DNA of 64,000 nucleotides, from positions 1-64,000 of the forward strand of contig JADDMT010000015.1 of assembly GCA_021401465.1 (NCBI GenBank), written 5' to 3'. Below are positions 34,041 to 44,800 of this stretch, piece by piece (within the stretch, counting starts at the first letter, position 1; the number at the start of each line of letters is the position of its first letter). The position numbers and the translations under genes were made by a program. Under the pieces are notes generated by a model. That model saw only the letters and a program-made list of their open reading frames with translations, searched no databases and had not been told where the DNA came from. This DNA comes from Teratosphaeria epicoccoides. Taxonomy: Eukaryota; Ascomycota; Dothideomycetes; Mycosphaerellales; Teratosphaeriaceae.

Positions 34041-34943
34041 ATGCCTTCCATCTGGGACACCTACTTCGCCCCGGGTGACATTCGCGCCCAGCGGCGGGAG
34101 GTCGAAGCAACCCAACTCCACCACCACCAGTCCTCACCCTCACCACCCGCACCTCCACCAAAAATCGTCCGCGCCGACCCAGCGACCCGTCAACGCCGCC
34201 AAGATGGTCTTCTCTACGGCGGTCTGCTTTTCACCGCCCTCTCAGCCCTCATTACCCGCCGCGCCCTCATCCGCAAACGCCATCCACCACTCTCCGCATT
34301 CTCACCTCCTGACACCCCACCACCACCCGTGAATGGCGGCGTGGAAGCAGCTGAAGCCCTGGGCCTCGCGACACTGAATGTCTTCTCCCTCGGCATGCTG
34401 GCGCTAGGAGCCTTCATGAAAGTCTTCGATGTAGGCGAGGTCGAGGATCTGAGAGATCAGATAAGGAAGACTGCAGGCTATGATGTGTACGCTGGCAATT
34501 CTGCCGCGGACACGGAGGTCGAGGAATGGGTGGCGGGCATTTTGACGAGCAAAGAGGGAGAAGGTGGCGCCGGGAGCATGTTGAGAGGTGTTGCGGAGAA
34601 GGTGAGTGAGTTGCAGGAGAAGGATAGGAAGGCGTTGGAGAGGGGCGAGAATGGTGTGGCAGGGGAGGCGAAGGCGAAGGTGGAGCGGAGGACGCCGTCG
34701 GTGCAGACGAAGGGTGATGGCGGATGGTTTGGTGCGCTGTTTGCTGGTCAGCCGGCTTACGATCCGACTACATCTTCCAACCCATACGTCAATGGGGATA
34801 AGGAGCTCAAAGTCGGTGTCACGTTGTGTACACGATGTGGGCAGCTCGGGCACGTGGCCCTGCAATGCGCATATGCTCCTCTCACGCAAGAAGAGCAGAT
34901 TCATCTCAGCAGTATGATCGCTGCCAGGACGGCACGGCAATAA
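34041..34943 (+). CDS. AIM11-like membrane protein with C-terminal CCHC zinc knuckle
   Basis: Single exon, 300 residues. The first two thirds match AIM11: a hydrophobic helix with GLLYGGLLFTALSALITRRA (56-75), proline-rich loop ending VNGGVEAAEALGL, a second helix ATLNVFSLGMLALGAFMKVF (about 110-130), then EVEDLRDQIRK. AIM11 proteins are small two-TM proteins linked to mitochondrial inheritance. The frame then continues through GGWFGALFAGQPAY to a canonical zinc knuckle CTRCGQLGHVALQC (263-276, CX2CX4HX4C). As I know the family it normally ends before this, so this may be a fusion, or an intron near 34,740 could separate two products. The open frame itself is continuous. Confidence 0.8.
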   Translation: MPSIWDTYFAPGDIRAQRREVEATQLHHHQSSPSPPAPPPKIVRADPATRQRRQDGLLYGGLLFTALSALITRRALIRKRHPPLSAFSPPDTPPPPVNGGVEAAEALGLATLNVFSLGMLALGAFMKVFDVGEVEDLRDQIRKTAGYDVYAGNSAADTEVEEWVAGILTSKEGEGGAGSMLRGVAEKVSELQEKDRKALERGENGVAGEAKAKVERRTPSVQTKGDGGWFGALFAGQPAYDPTTSSNPYVNGDKELKVGVTLCTRCGQLGHVALQCAYAPLTQEEQIHLSSMIAARTARQ

Positions 34944-35165
34944 CGCTCATGCAAAGCCGTACAGACCATATCTAATCACACCCCAAGCGTCTCCCTTTTC
35001 TCCGACCTCCAAAGCTTCCACTCTTCGTTCTCAGAATACTGGTGATATCCTACGACGAGGTACGAGATTCACGAGATGAAGGCAATGGCCAGGCAATTCC
35101 AAAATCCGTCATGATATGCTTGCCTTGGAACTTTCGAAAAACAAAACAAGGAACCCGCAAACTTC
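34944..35165. other. Short convergent intergenic region
   Basis: 3' ends of the AIM11-like (+) and pepsin-fold (-) genes; nothing else seen. Confidence 0.5.
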
Positions 35166-37094
35166 TCACCCAAGCTCATGCAATTCATGCACGACTCCAA
35201 AACTCCCGTCTGACCTCGTTCTCTCCCTTTGCCGCGGTCCCTCCTCCACACTCGGCACACTGCCATCCGAGAAATGCCTCGTATGCATCGACCCTGGCGA
35301 GACTCCTGGCACGCTCCCATCCGACGTCGTCCTGTGCCTTCCATGTCCCGACAGAGGCCCAGTGCCAAGCGGAGGCGACGGCTCACCGAACCCCATGCTC
35401 ACGTGCCGACCATCTGGGCCCACGGGACTGATGCCGCTGCCCCATGAGGGGCCCGATCTTGGTGGTGTGGGTCGAGGAGATGTGTCGGGGAGCTCATGCC
35501 GGGTGTTGGGATTTCCTCGCGCTGTGGTGTTGGCGTCGAGTTCCATCCTCAGAAAGCCAGATTCGTCGGCGTTGGATCCGGAGGGTCGGTGCGTTTTTGC
35601 GAAGTATTCTTCTACCCTTTCTGGGCCGGTCATTTCATGCTCGTCAACCGCGGTTGTGTTGTCCATGCTGGTTGTCCGTGCACCGTCTGTCGTGCTGCCG
35701 AGCGCATCCAGCTTGAAACTCCGCCGCTGCTTCGGGCTCCGTGATCGCTGGCGCCGCCGGAAGAACCATACAAGTCCCGCTATTATGCATATTGCAGCTA
35801 CGGCGCCAACCGCAATGCCAGCGATTGCGCCTCCGGACAGTCCTCCTCCGGTCTTGCTGCTGCTCGTAACACTCCCGCCTGATGCACCAACTGCAACTAT
35901 GTTCATGGTACCGACATGACGTGCAGCCGAAACGGTGAACTGGTTCAGCTCATAGTCTGCAGTCACATATGCCTCTTGGAAGAAGGTCCGGCCAAGGTAG
36001 CAGGTAGAGTGTGAGGAGTCGTTGCCGGTTCTCTTTATGCCGAGATACTTTTGTGATGTACCATTGGCGGTAACTCCGTACAGAGGATACATCGCTGTGC
36101 GCGAGAATGCGTCATACGGTAGAGTGATGGTGGTTGCTTTTGAACTCGTCGTGTTGGTCAGAGAGAATTGGATGGTCGGGCTTAACCCAGACAGTTGGGT
36201 GTCTTGGTCTTCGCTGATGAGATATGCAGAGTATGTATCATTCCAGGTCAGACCAAGAACTGTTGCAATGGTATCTGCAACATCATTTGGGAGCCATATT
36301 TCTGGGACGGTAGAGTCCAGGGTTGCTTTCACTGGCAAGTCACCAACCGGTCCCGATGCTCCCGTGGGTGAGCCACTCACCGCAATGGAAATGATGATTA
36401 CCTGGAGATCCTGGTCACTATCTTGCGTATTCATGGAGCTGATAAGAGCGCCCTTTGAAGCATCTATGGTGCCGCGATCCGCGTCGTAGCCGCCGAACGT
36501 CAGACTTCCATCGACCTGCTTGTACTGAGCTCCTGCTGTGTATGCCCAGAAATTGGATGTAACATTACCCTCACTGAACAGCGTCAAGAGCGAGCTGTTC
36601 TGGGCTGTGTTGGCTTGATTGAGATACGATGGCCGGCCGCTGATGCCCAGCAAGCCCAGCCATGGGAACTGTGCGTCGTAGACACCGACGACTTGATTCA
36701 GAACACCTGATCCATTTGCCGGTGCGTTGGTACCGTTCCAGTCTAATCTCAAGGTGTCAAGACCGACTTCCGCAGCAACGAAGCTGTACGTGCCAATCGC
36801 TGCTTCTGTTTCGAACGGCAGATAGTAGAATTGATCCGGACCAGAAGGTTTCTGAGGAACCCAGGTCAGGTCTCCAGGCTGAGCTGGCTGGAATGTGCCT
36901 CCTCGTCGGTCTGCCCAATTTTCTGGACATGAGCTATTACACGCACTTGCATTGTAAACCACGATTATCACCGATTCCGAAGTGGCAGGGAGGACGCGCA
37001 TCTGCTGATATGGGTTGCCGATGTTCACATTGAACGTCGACCAAGGTCCATCATTCCCTTCCCATTGCTGGCTAGGAGAAATGCTCAGCGCCAT
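35166..37094 (-). CDS. Pepsin-fold (A1) membrane protein, catalytic aspartates apparently lost
   Basis: Single visible exon, 642 residues from ATG 37094 (MALSISPSQQW). The ectodomain follows the A1 peptidase order: WSTFNVNIGNPYQQMRVLPA, then VVGVYDAQFPWLGLLGIS, SLTFGGYDADRG, and TLDSTVPEIWLPNDVA near the second active site, then RTFFQEAYVTADYELNQFTV. The first active-site DTG is replaced by ATSES; the second reads DST. Peptidase activity is therefore doubtful. One TM helix (GAIAGIAVGAVAAICIIAGL) is followed by RRRQRSRSPKQRR and a 190-residue Ser/Pro/Gly-rich tail. No signal peptide is visible at this start; a TTTGCTAG acceptor just upstream suggests a missed first exon. Similar proteins are common in ascomycetes as putative surface receptors. 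Confidence 0.8.
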   Translation of the reverse strand: MALSISPSQQWEGNDGPWSTFNVNIGNPYQQMRVLPATSESVIIVVYNASACNSSCPENWADRRGGTFQPAQPGDLTWVPQKPSGPDQFYYLPFETEAAIGTYSFVAAEVGLDTLRLDWNGTNAPANGSGVLNQVVGVYDAQFPWLGLLGISGRPSYLNQANTAQNSSLLTLFSEGNVTSNFWAYTAGAQYKQVDGSLTFGGYDADRGTIDASKGALISSMNTQDSDQDLQVIIISIAVSGSPTGASGPVGDLPVKATLDSTVPEIWLPNDVADTIATVLGLTWNDTYSAYLISEDQDTQLSGLSPTIQFSLTNTTSSKATTITLPYDAFSRTAMYPLYGVTANGTSQKYLGIKRTGNDSSHSTCYLGRTFFQEAYVTADYELNQFTVSAARHVGTMNIVAVGASGGSVTSSSKTGGGLSGGAIAGIAVGAVAAICIIAGLVWFFRRRQRSRSPKQRRSFKLDALGSTTDGARTTSMDNTTAVDEHEMTGPERVEEYFAKTHRPSGSNADESGFLRMELDANTTARGNPNTRHELPDTSPRPTPPRSGPSWGSGISPVGPDGRHVSMGFGEPSPPLGTGPLSGHGRHRTTSDGSVPGVSPGSMHTRHFSDGSVPSVEEGPRQRERTRSDGSFGVVHELHELG

Positions 37095-38807
37095 GGTGCT
37101 CGACTCGATCAACTAGCAAATATCGTAAATGCGCATTTCGATCATTTCGAGCGCATGAGTCCACGCGGTTCATACCCTGGCAGTTTGGATGGCGGCTCGA
37201 AGATGCGTTCTCGCCAGGACTCTGGAGCGGAGCACACCCCCTCCCATATGCAACCTGCATGGCCGTGCAGGAGGGCGGAGCGTGGTGCAGGCATGCCGCA
37301 TCAGGGACTAGCCCGCCGCGAGGTTATGCAGTACCTCGTTGCCGCGGCTGCCATCGACAACCCTGTTATGACCGACGAGGCGATATGGGGCTGCTGAGGT
37401 CGTAGACAAATAGTCGGCCGCTGGGTTTGCCAAAGTGGCTCCGATGGTGATCGGCTTTGCCGATTCCGCTGTCAGATTATTGTGGCGGCTGACAAACATG
37501 ACATTATTGGCTCGCTTAGGCACTCCACGGTCGTGCTTGCTCTCGTTACTTGATCGCGCCTGCCTGGACTCACCGTGCTGCAAGACAACCCGAACACGGA
37601 AACTTGCATGAGCGTCTGCAGGTAATAATTGATGGGAAAGCGAGACTTATTACCGTGGCGCTGCGCGTCTTTGATCATCTTCTTGACATTCCAACGAACA
37701 CGCAGGCACGGCAGCACAAGGCCGATGGCATTGGGCTCGCATCGAAATCTTGACTTTCAGCAACGGCATCGCGAGCTCGACACGCGAAAAAAGGCAACGC
37801 GTCCGACGGAAGTGAGACGTGGGATCACAACTTGGACTCCACCACAGCCTTGTACGCTCCACCGGGTCGGGCAGATCATACCACCATGTCAGATGGCTAT
37901 ATTTCTGCGACAGTGGGCTCTGAGGCACGTCCCCTCGTCGTGGCACCCGTTCGAAGGTTGGACAGTCTGGCGCCGTCCTCGACAATACGGGCCTGCCTGT
38001 GCCTGTGCCTGTGCAATTCGAGGCTTCGTGCCAGTCTTACAGCATCACGATAATCAGGCATTCTGCAGCTAGTACCTCGGAGCAGCAGCACGCTGATTAC
38101 TTCCTACTGCATGACCAGAGATCATCACCAGGATCGCGACGGACGACTTCTTCTGACTATCCGTGCTCGCGTACTCCGTGCTGAGCCATGCGCAGAGCAT
38201 CTGCATTGCGGATCCATCCTCGTGGACCATTTTCCACATTGATCCAGAATCCCAATCAGCCATTGGGTGCTCGCTAATCTGCAGCTGCAGGTAAACATAC
38301 TCAATATGGCAGTCGAGCAGGATTCCCAACGTGCGTATGCTTGCCAGTGCTCGTAGGTGGCTTCCGGGCGGAAGGTAAGCCCATACAGACTGACCGATTT
38401 CGATGAGACGTGTCGGGTGCTGCAACGGCATTACCTGAGTTCTCCTACTGGCTCTGTATGGCGGAGCACTCTCTTGGCGAGGGTAGTGTGCTTTGCCACA
38501 AGGCCTGCGAGAGGGCGAGCCTGCGCCAGCTCAGTACTAGCTTTCTCTCGAGGCTCTGGCTGTATCGTCATAACAGCGTCTGGCGGCAGAACGTGGTAGT
38601 CTGGCGCTCCTCTCGTGTCCCATTGATCTGCTCCTCGGGCCCCTGCACTTTCATTGCTCTTGGAAGCAGTGCGTCCCAGTCCGTCTTGTGACAGCACCTC
38701 AGGTACGACATGCATTGGCGACCTTGAGCAAGCGCAATTCGTATTGACTTACCAAAGTCCAAGCGACGCCAAGCATTCGTTGCTTTCACCTTGGCTACAG
38801 GGCCACG
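37095..38807. other. Long intergenic region, no supported gene
   Basis: Only short conflicting open stretches on both strands. May include the missing first exon of the pepsin-fold gene and the promoter of the large wall-protein gene. Confidence 0.45.
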
Positions 38808-41800
38808 ATGCGATGGTGTTCGGCTTTGTTCGCCAGCGGCGCGGCTGCTTCTGGTTTCCGTGAGGCCTACATACCCAGACATGTCGAAGCTGCCATTACG
38901 CCGGAGCAACTGGTCAGGAGGGGTGGGTCGATGACGACCGAGACCACCAGTTACTCAACACTTTGCACATCGGCTATCACGACGCAGTCCTATGAGAAGT
39001 GCACCACGCCAAACAAATATACCAATACCTGGCCGACTCCAGTGACGTCCACTGTTACCGTAATATGTCCAGAGACTGTTGACTCCACCTCCAGTAAGCC
39101 ATGTTCGCACCCTTATGCCTGGCACGAGCTAACGTTCATCTCAAGCCATCTTCGCGACATCGACTTTGACTACAGTAATTCCACAAAACACCACGGTACA
39201 AAGAGCAATCCTCCAACCCCTTCATTGCCCGAGCACTGCTTGTGGAAGCCAATACAATGCCAGCAAGTAACTGTCCTGCTCTAAACGGATCTGACTTGTG
39301 CTCTCTAGGTCACCGACACGGAGACGTATTATACCGAGATAGGTAGGAACAATAAGTGAGATTGATGTTCGATTCATCAGCATATGCTAAACCCCCTGCT
39401 CGCAGTCATCACGGAGTACACTACTTATCCGACGTGGACGACAGAAACCATAAGTAAGTCTTCAATCTCTCTGGATCGTCAAATGCAAGACATACATGCA
39501 CCAAGGACTTGCAGCAGAGCTCTGCCCGGTCATGCACTCGGCTGCCACTAGCGATCGGGTTGCCGCATCAACTTAATTGCTTGATGCGATCGACTGGTCG
39601 AGTCTGTTGACTCGTGATACCATCAGTCGTTCAGACGGTCCATTGGTCGACATAGTTAATGGCTCTTGGAGAGCATCACCGCCGGTGGCAATAGTCGACA
39701 GCCTAATGATATGGGTCTGGACTCATGCTGGATTGGCTGCTTCGATCTACTGGGTGACCGCAGAATATTTTTGACTCAAAAGCTCACTGCTGTTGATGTC
39801 CACACTTCAACTGTGCATCTGACGGGCATGAACGATCTGTCGATGGATCTCTGGAAGCGTTTTGGGACATAGCTGTCTTCAAATCTCACCCAGAACTCAT
39901 GTAGTCTCGGAGTCTCATGATGGAGAGATCATCGGCCTGCAGCCTTGCTTAGCCCAGACAAAGAAGCGTCATGTGGACTGGCCGTACTGACTTCGGACAG
40001 CGGAGACACTCACCGACCACACAACCACGACTGGTATGACAACATTTCTGAGTTATCACATAATTGGAGCTGACGAGACCATCAATCCTACAGATACTGA
40101 GGTGTTCAGCACGACCAGCACAGATGTCGAAGGAACAACTAGTGAGCCTTGCTTGGTCCTGCTGTATTCGGTAGCAATCGCCTGACATACACGATAGGCA
40201 CGGCATACACTACAGAGAAGTAGTATGCATTCTCAGCCGTTCAATACATCACAAAGCCTTGCTGACTGACCTTGTTTAGCACGTCAACGGATGTGGTCAT
40301 AATCACGTACGCCAATCTCTGACGCGATTGCACCTCTGAATGCTTCCGAATTGACTTCAACTAACAGGCTATCTAGCAAGACGATCGATGAGGTTGATAC
40401 AGTGTACAAGACCAGCACTGTCACGGATGTTGTCAACAGCACCGAGGTATGGCCATTCTAGTAGTGAATCCCAGGGTTGATCGACACGGGAGGCCGTTGC
40501 AGTGGTTGCGAGCACATCAGTGATCATGTCTTCCGCTCAACACTTGCTAATACCCTGCAGACCGAGACTACTTGGACCACTGACTCCATCACATCTACAA
40601 TAGATATTTTGATTACCGAAATAGGTGAGCAGAAACGTCTGTGGCGCATCTCTAGCATATAACGGCTGACAGACAATGCTGGTAGCTACTGATCATGTCA
40701 ACTCCACGCAAATCATAACGGAAACGGTTTACACGACAGCCACTGACCAAATTAGCTCCACGAACTACATCAATCAAACTGAGACGGTCATGGCTACAAG
40801 GTAAGAGGAAAGCACTTCTCCTGAGTTGATCAAAGACACTGGAGAGGGCGCCTGCAAGGCTGTTAGCTCATCAATTTTCATCCTGAGGCAATTTTCGATG
40901 TGCGTAGAGATTGGCAGCTTGTTCCGAGTCCAGACAGGGCGCTCCAGTGCTTGGACATGACGAGAGAGACGCAACCTTTCAGAATGCACAGCGGAGTGTC
41001 ACGGTGCTTACGCTTATGAGCTTCCAACGCCAGGGATAATTCAGACAGTCTACATCTGCGTTCAGCTCCGTACACCAGATCACTGATAAGGCTGCAGGAC
41101 TGTCGACTCCACTGACGCCTTCTCGGCAACTATAACGAGTAAGGCCAATGAGCGACTCCTTTTTGACCACAAGTCACGCTGACCATTTGCAAAGGCACCT
41201 TGTGGGAGACCGACACAAGCGTTATCTCGACCACGAGATTCTTTAACGAGACGTCGACAGAGGTAGAACTCTCTGGTGTTTGAAATCATGAGCTCCTGCG
41301 GCACGTGCTGATGGGCGTAGCTGACGACCCGAACAACAACCGATTTTGAGACTGACACAGTCCCTGCGACTTCATACACGACGGAGACCAGCACAATTCT
41401 GACGACAAGTACGGAGTTCAGCGAGTATGATAGTACTTCGACAGTACGGACGACGACCACAGTGAGGAATTTCACCATGCCACAAAGCCGTGCATGTCGT
41501 CAAGACAGGCAGTCCCATCTGTCGTGAGATGAATGCTAAGGTCTACTCCTAGGATACAACCACAACGACAGATCTGTCGTATTCTGACGTCTACAAAACG
41601 ATCCCTACAACAGAAACGGTAGGTGATCCGGCCCTCCCTTGATATCGTGGTCAAAATCCGTCATTGTAGCTCAAAAGACGGGCGATAAGCGCCAGATCTT
41701 TGCTGAAAATAGCTGACACGATCCCACAGACACTGACGACGCAGACTGACGAAATCAATTCGACATATATCACGACAGATCACACCACGGAAACATCGCT

Positions 41801-44800
41801 GTCGATCATACTTTCGACGAACGAAGCATATACAACGTCAGAAATCAATGCCACGCGGTAAGGCAAGTGTTCGTGCGGCCGATCTGATCGATATTGACCG
41901 CCGCAGGACCATTAAAACCACACACACAGATACAGACACTGTCGAGACATACACTACAAGCATAATAGATTCAACACTCACCATCACATCTGTAATACCA
42001 ACGTAAGTGAAGTAGCCTGTACGCAGGCTCTGAGCTCTCTGAGGATCGAGACTTCTTAATCCAGGAGGACCCAATGATTGACGCAGGCAGAATGCGAGCG
42101 GGAGATACCCATGAATGAAGGTCAGGCTGCTAACATCTCGACAGCACATCCACTTACATCGACACTGTAGAGACAACCTTGACGTCACTTTACACAAGCA
42201 ATGTTACGGTCACATACTCGACCACTACGACATTCATAACGCGCTCCGTGCTTTTGACGACGCAAACCATCCCGGACTTTACCACGCTGTAAGTCTGGAA
42301 GAACTGTTTTCGATAATATTAGCACATGCTGACTGTGCAGGACCTTCACGACTACGTCCGTCTATTTGAGCACTGATACGGTCGACAGCACTTCTGTAGT
42401 ACCAACGACTTCGACCTCGCTGACGACCAGCACATTGATTGCGCTGACGACAAGGTACGATTCTCTAGTCATGGGTGCCCTTGTCACGGGAAGCGAGTTG
42501 GTCTACGAATGATACATGAATGCAGGCTGGAGCAGTGTGCCAGCGTGCGGGACTCTCGCAAGATTCGTGCAGACTCCGACTACATGAGGAATTGAACTTT
42601 TGCATCTGAGGTGGAGTGGATCCCTTCTTGGCGGATGCGCACTGATGCTTCCTCATAGCACTGGAACGACTTCCACAATTTTAATACAGACAACTCAGAT
42701 CACAGATACTGCATCTACGACCGAGACGTCGACAGTACGCCTATGCATTGACGCTTTCACTAGATTCGATTGAGCTGACCGGTCAATAGGATGTATTCTC
42801 AACAACAACGACGAACAACGTACTGATCACGAATACAGCCACCGTAATTTTGTACGTAATTCTTTTTACCTGCATGCCATGTAGAGCCGATAGCTGGTCG
42901 TTGCATTGATCTCGAAATTGGGGATCGAATGGCCTGGGATTGACTCGGCTCCCTGTCGACTGGCCATATCATGGTTTGTAGGCATTTGCTGATCCGTTGG
43001 GCACAGCACCTCCACATCGCTTTACACCAGCGAAGTCACGAGCACATTTTCGTCGACCTCGCTGGTAGTTCAGACCATAAGCTTCCTCACTACGTCAACG
43101 CTCTCCGACAGCACCACCCTGACGTTCTCGACCACCTCGCTGAGCACGTCGACGATTCTGCAGACATCTTTGACTGTTATCCCAGCGATCTCGACGTCGT
43201 GGACTACGGCAACATCGCTGTCGCTAACGACGAGGTACGTAAAGCGATCTGGTTCTGGGTCAGGTCATGATATTATAAACCGAATTGCGTCATACCGCGG
43301 GACTGTCACATTCACGCTTGCTTGCAGCTGCTCCCTAGAGCACCTGTTACTGCTCTTTTGCCTTTGTCAGATGGGATTGTTTGAGTTGGTCGGTCCGAAG
43401 GAGGACGATACCGCAAATGACGAATGGTTCTTTTCTAAGCCGAAATGATGAACGCTCGGTCCGAAAGCACCCACTGACCGAGGATAGCACTGCAACCGTC
43501 CTGACCACTTCCGAATTCCTCAGCACTTCTACTTCGACGGCGTTTGTGACTCTGACGGCTACATCGACAAGCACCTCATTCGTGCTGAGCACCAGCACCA
43601 CAATCGCTACGGTTCCGACGATCATTACTCTTACTGATTCGGGAACGACGGTCACGACTACTAGCTTGATTCTCAGCACTTCAGAAACTATCTTGACGTC
43701 TACAGCGACTTCTCTTGTCACCTCAGAATCGATTTCGACGTCGCTTACAACGGTATGTGATCATTGATCCTAGTCTGCTTCAGGGCAGGCAGCTATCCAT
43801 AGTCTATGAGCACCGCACAGACTCCACATCTTTCGACATAGCTGCATGTCTTCCGAGACGGCCGATCATCTTGATGTGTTCTACAGATTCTGGGCCTCTT
43901 GCATTCGCCGTCTTCTTGGTGTTCCTATGACGCTCCACTGACTGTCTCCCTGCGATAGGCAACTGCGACAATTAGCACGGTGGCCATTCAGACTATACCC
44001 GTGACCTCCTTAACGGTATGTGGATCTGACATGAGTTGTACAACGGTAGAGCCTTTGCTGATCATCAATGACCTTGGCAGACATCGACTGCTTTCCTGAC
44101 AAGCGTGATACCGGTGACAAGCACTGTCACTAGTGTTCAGAGCTCTTTGACGACGCTGAGCTTCAGTGTGACCAGCGTTTATGAGAGCACCCTGCCGGTC
44201 ACCTCCACAACTGTCTTGACGCTGTCATCTGGCGCATCAAGCACTGTCCTGACCACGTTGGTAAGTCTCACTCCACAAACTCAAAGAAAGCCACAATTTT
44301 TGCATTGTGGTAAAAGTAAATCTCCAATCAATCTTTCGATGTACAGGAAAGTCTCATGCTAGCAGGGCCCTCATCAGGGCAGTTCTTTGTGGTGTGGTAT
44401 GGGAAGATTCGCTGATGTCTCGCCTTTAGACTGTCACGTCGTCTGCAGTGGTGTCGAGCACTGCAGTGGTGCCATCCACAAGTATCTCGACGATACTTAG
44501 CACTCAGGAGGTCCCGCAAACGATTGATGTGACCAGTTTTGTGCCGGTCACAGTTTTCACTACGATCTCCACGGCGGTGACACCAACGACCATAGTTTCA
44601 ACTGGTAAGTTGTCGTTTTCCACATGCTGACCGACGACCTTTTGGCCATGTCTTAGTCTACATCTGGTGATTCACCGGGCCAAAAGGTCATGGGGCCAAC
44701 TGACTTGTTGACGTTCATGAATGGAAGGATGTTGACCTTCTGCGCGCATGACCGCTGGAGGTTAGACAAGACTGGTTCACGGTTTTGAGCTTCATAGTTG

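Noticed and set aside
34404..34940. 178-codon minus-strand open stretch
   Set aside because: Antisense to the AIM11-like gene, whose helices and zinc knuckle are convincing.
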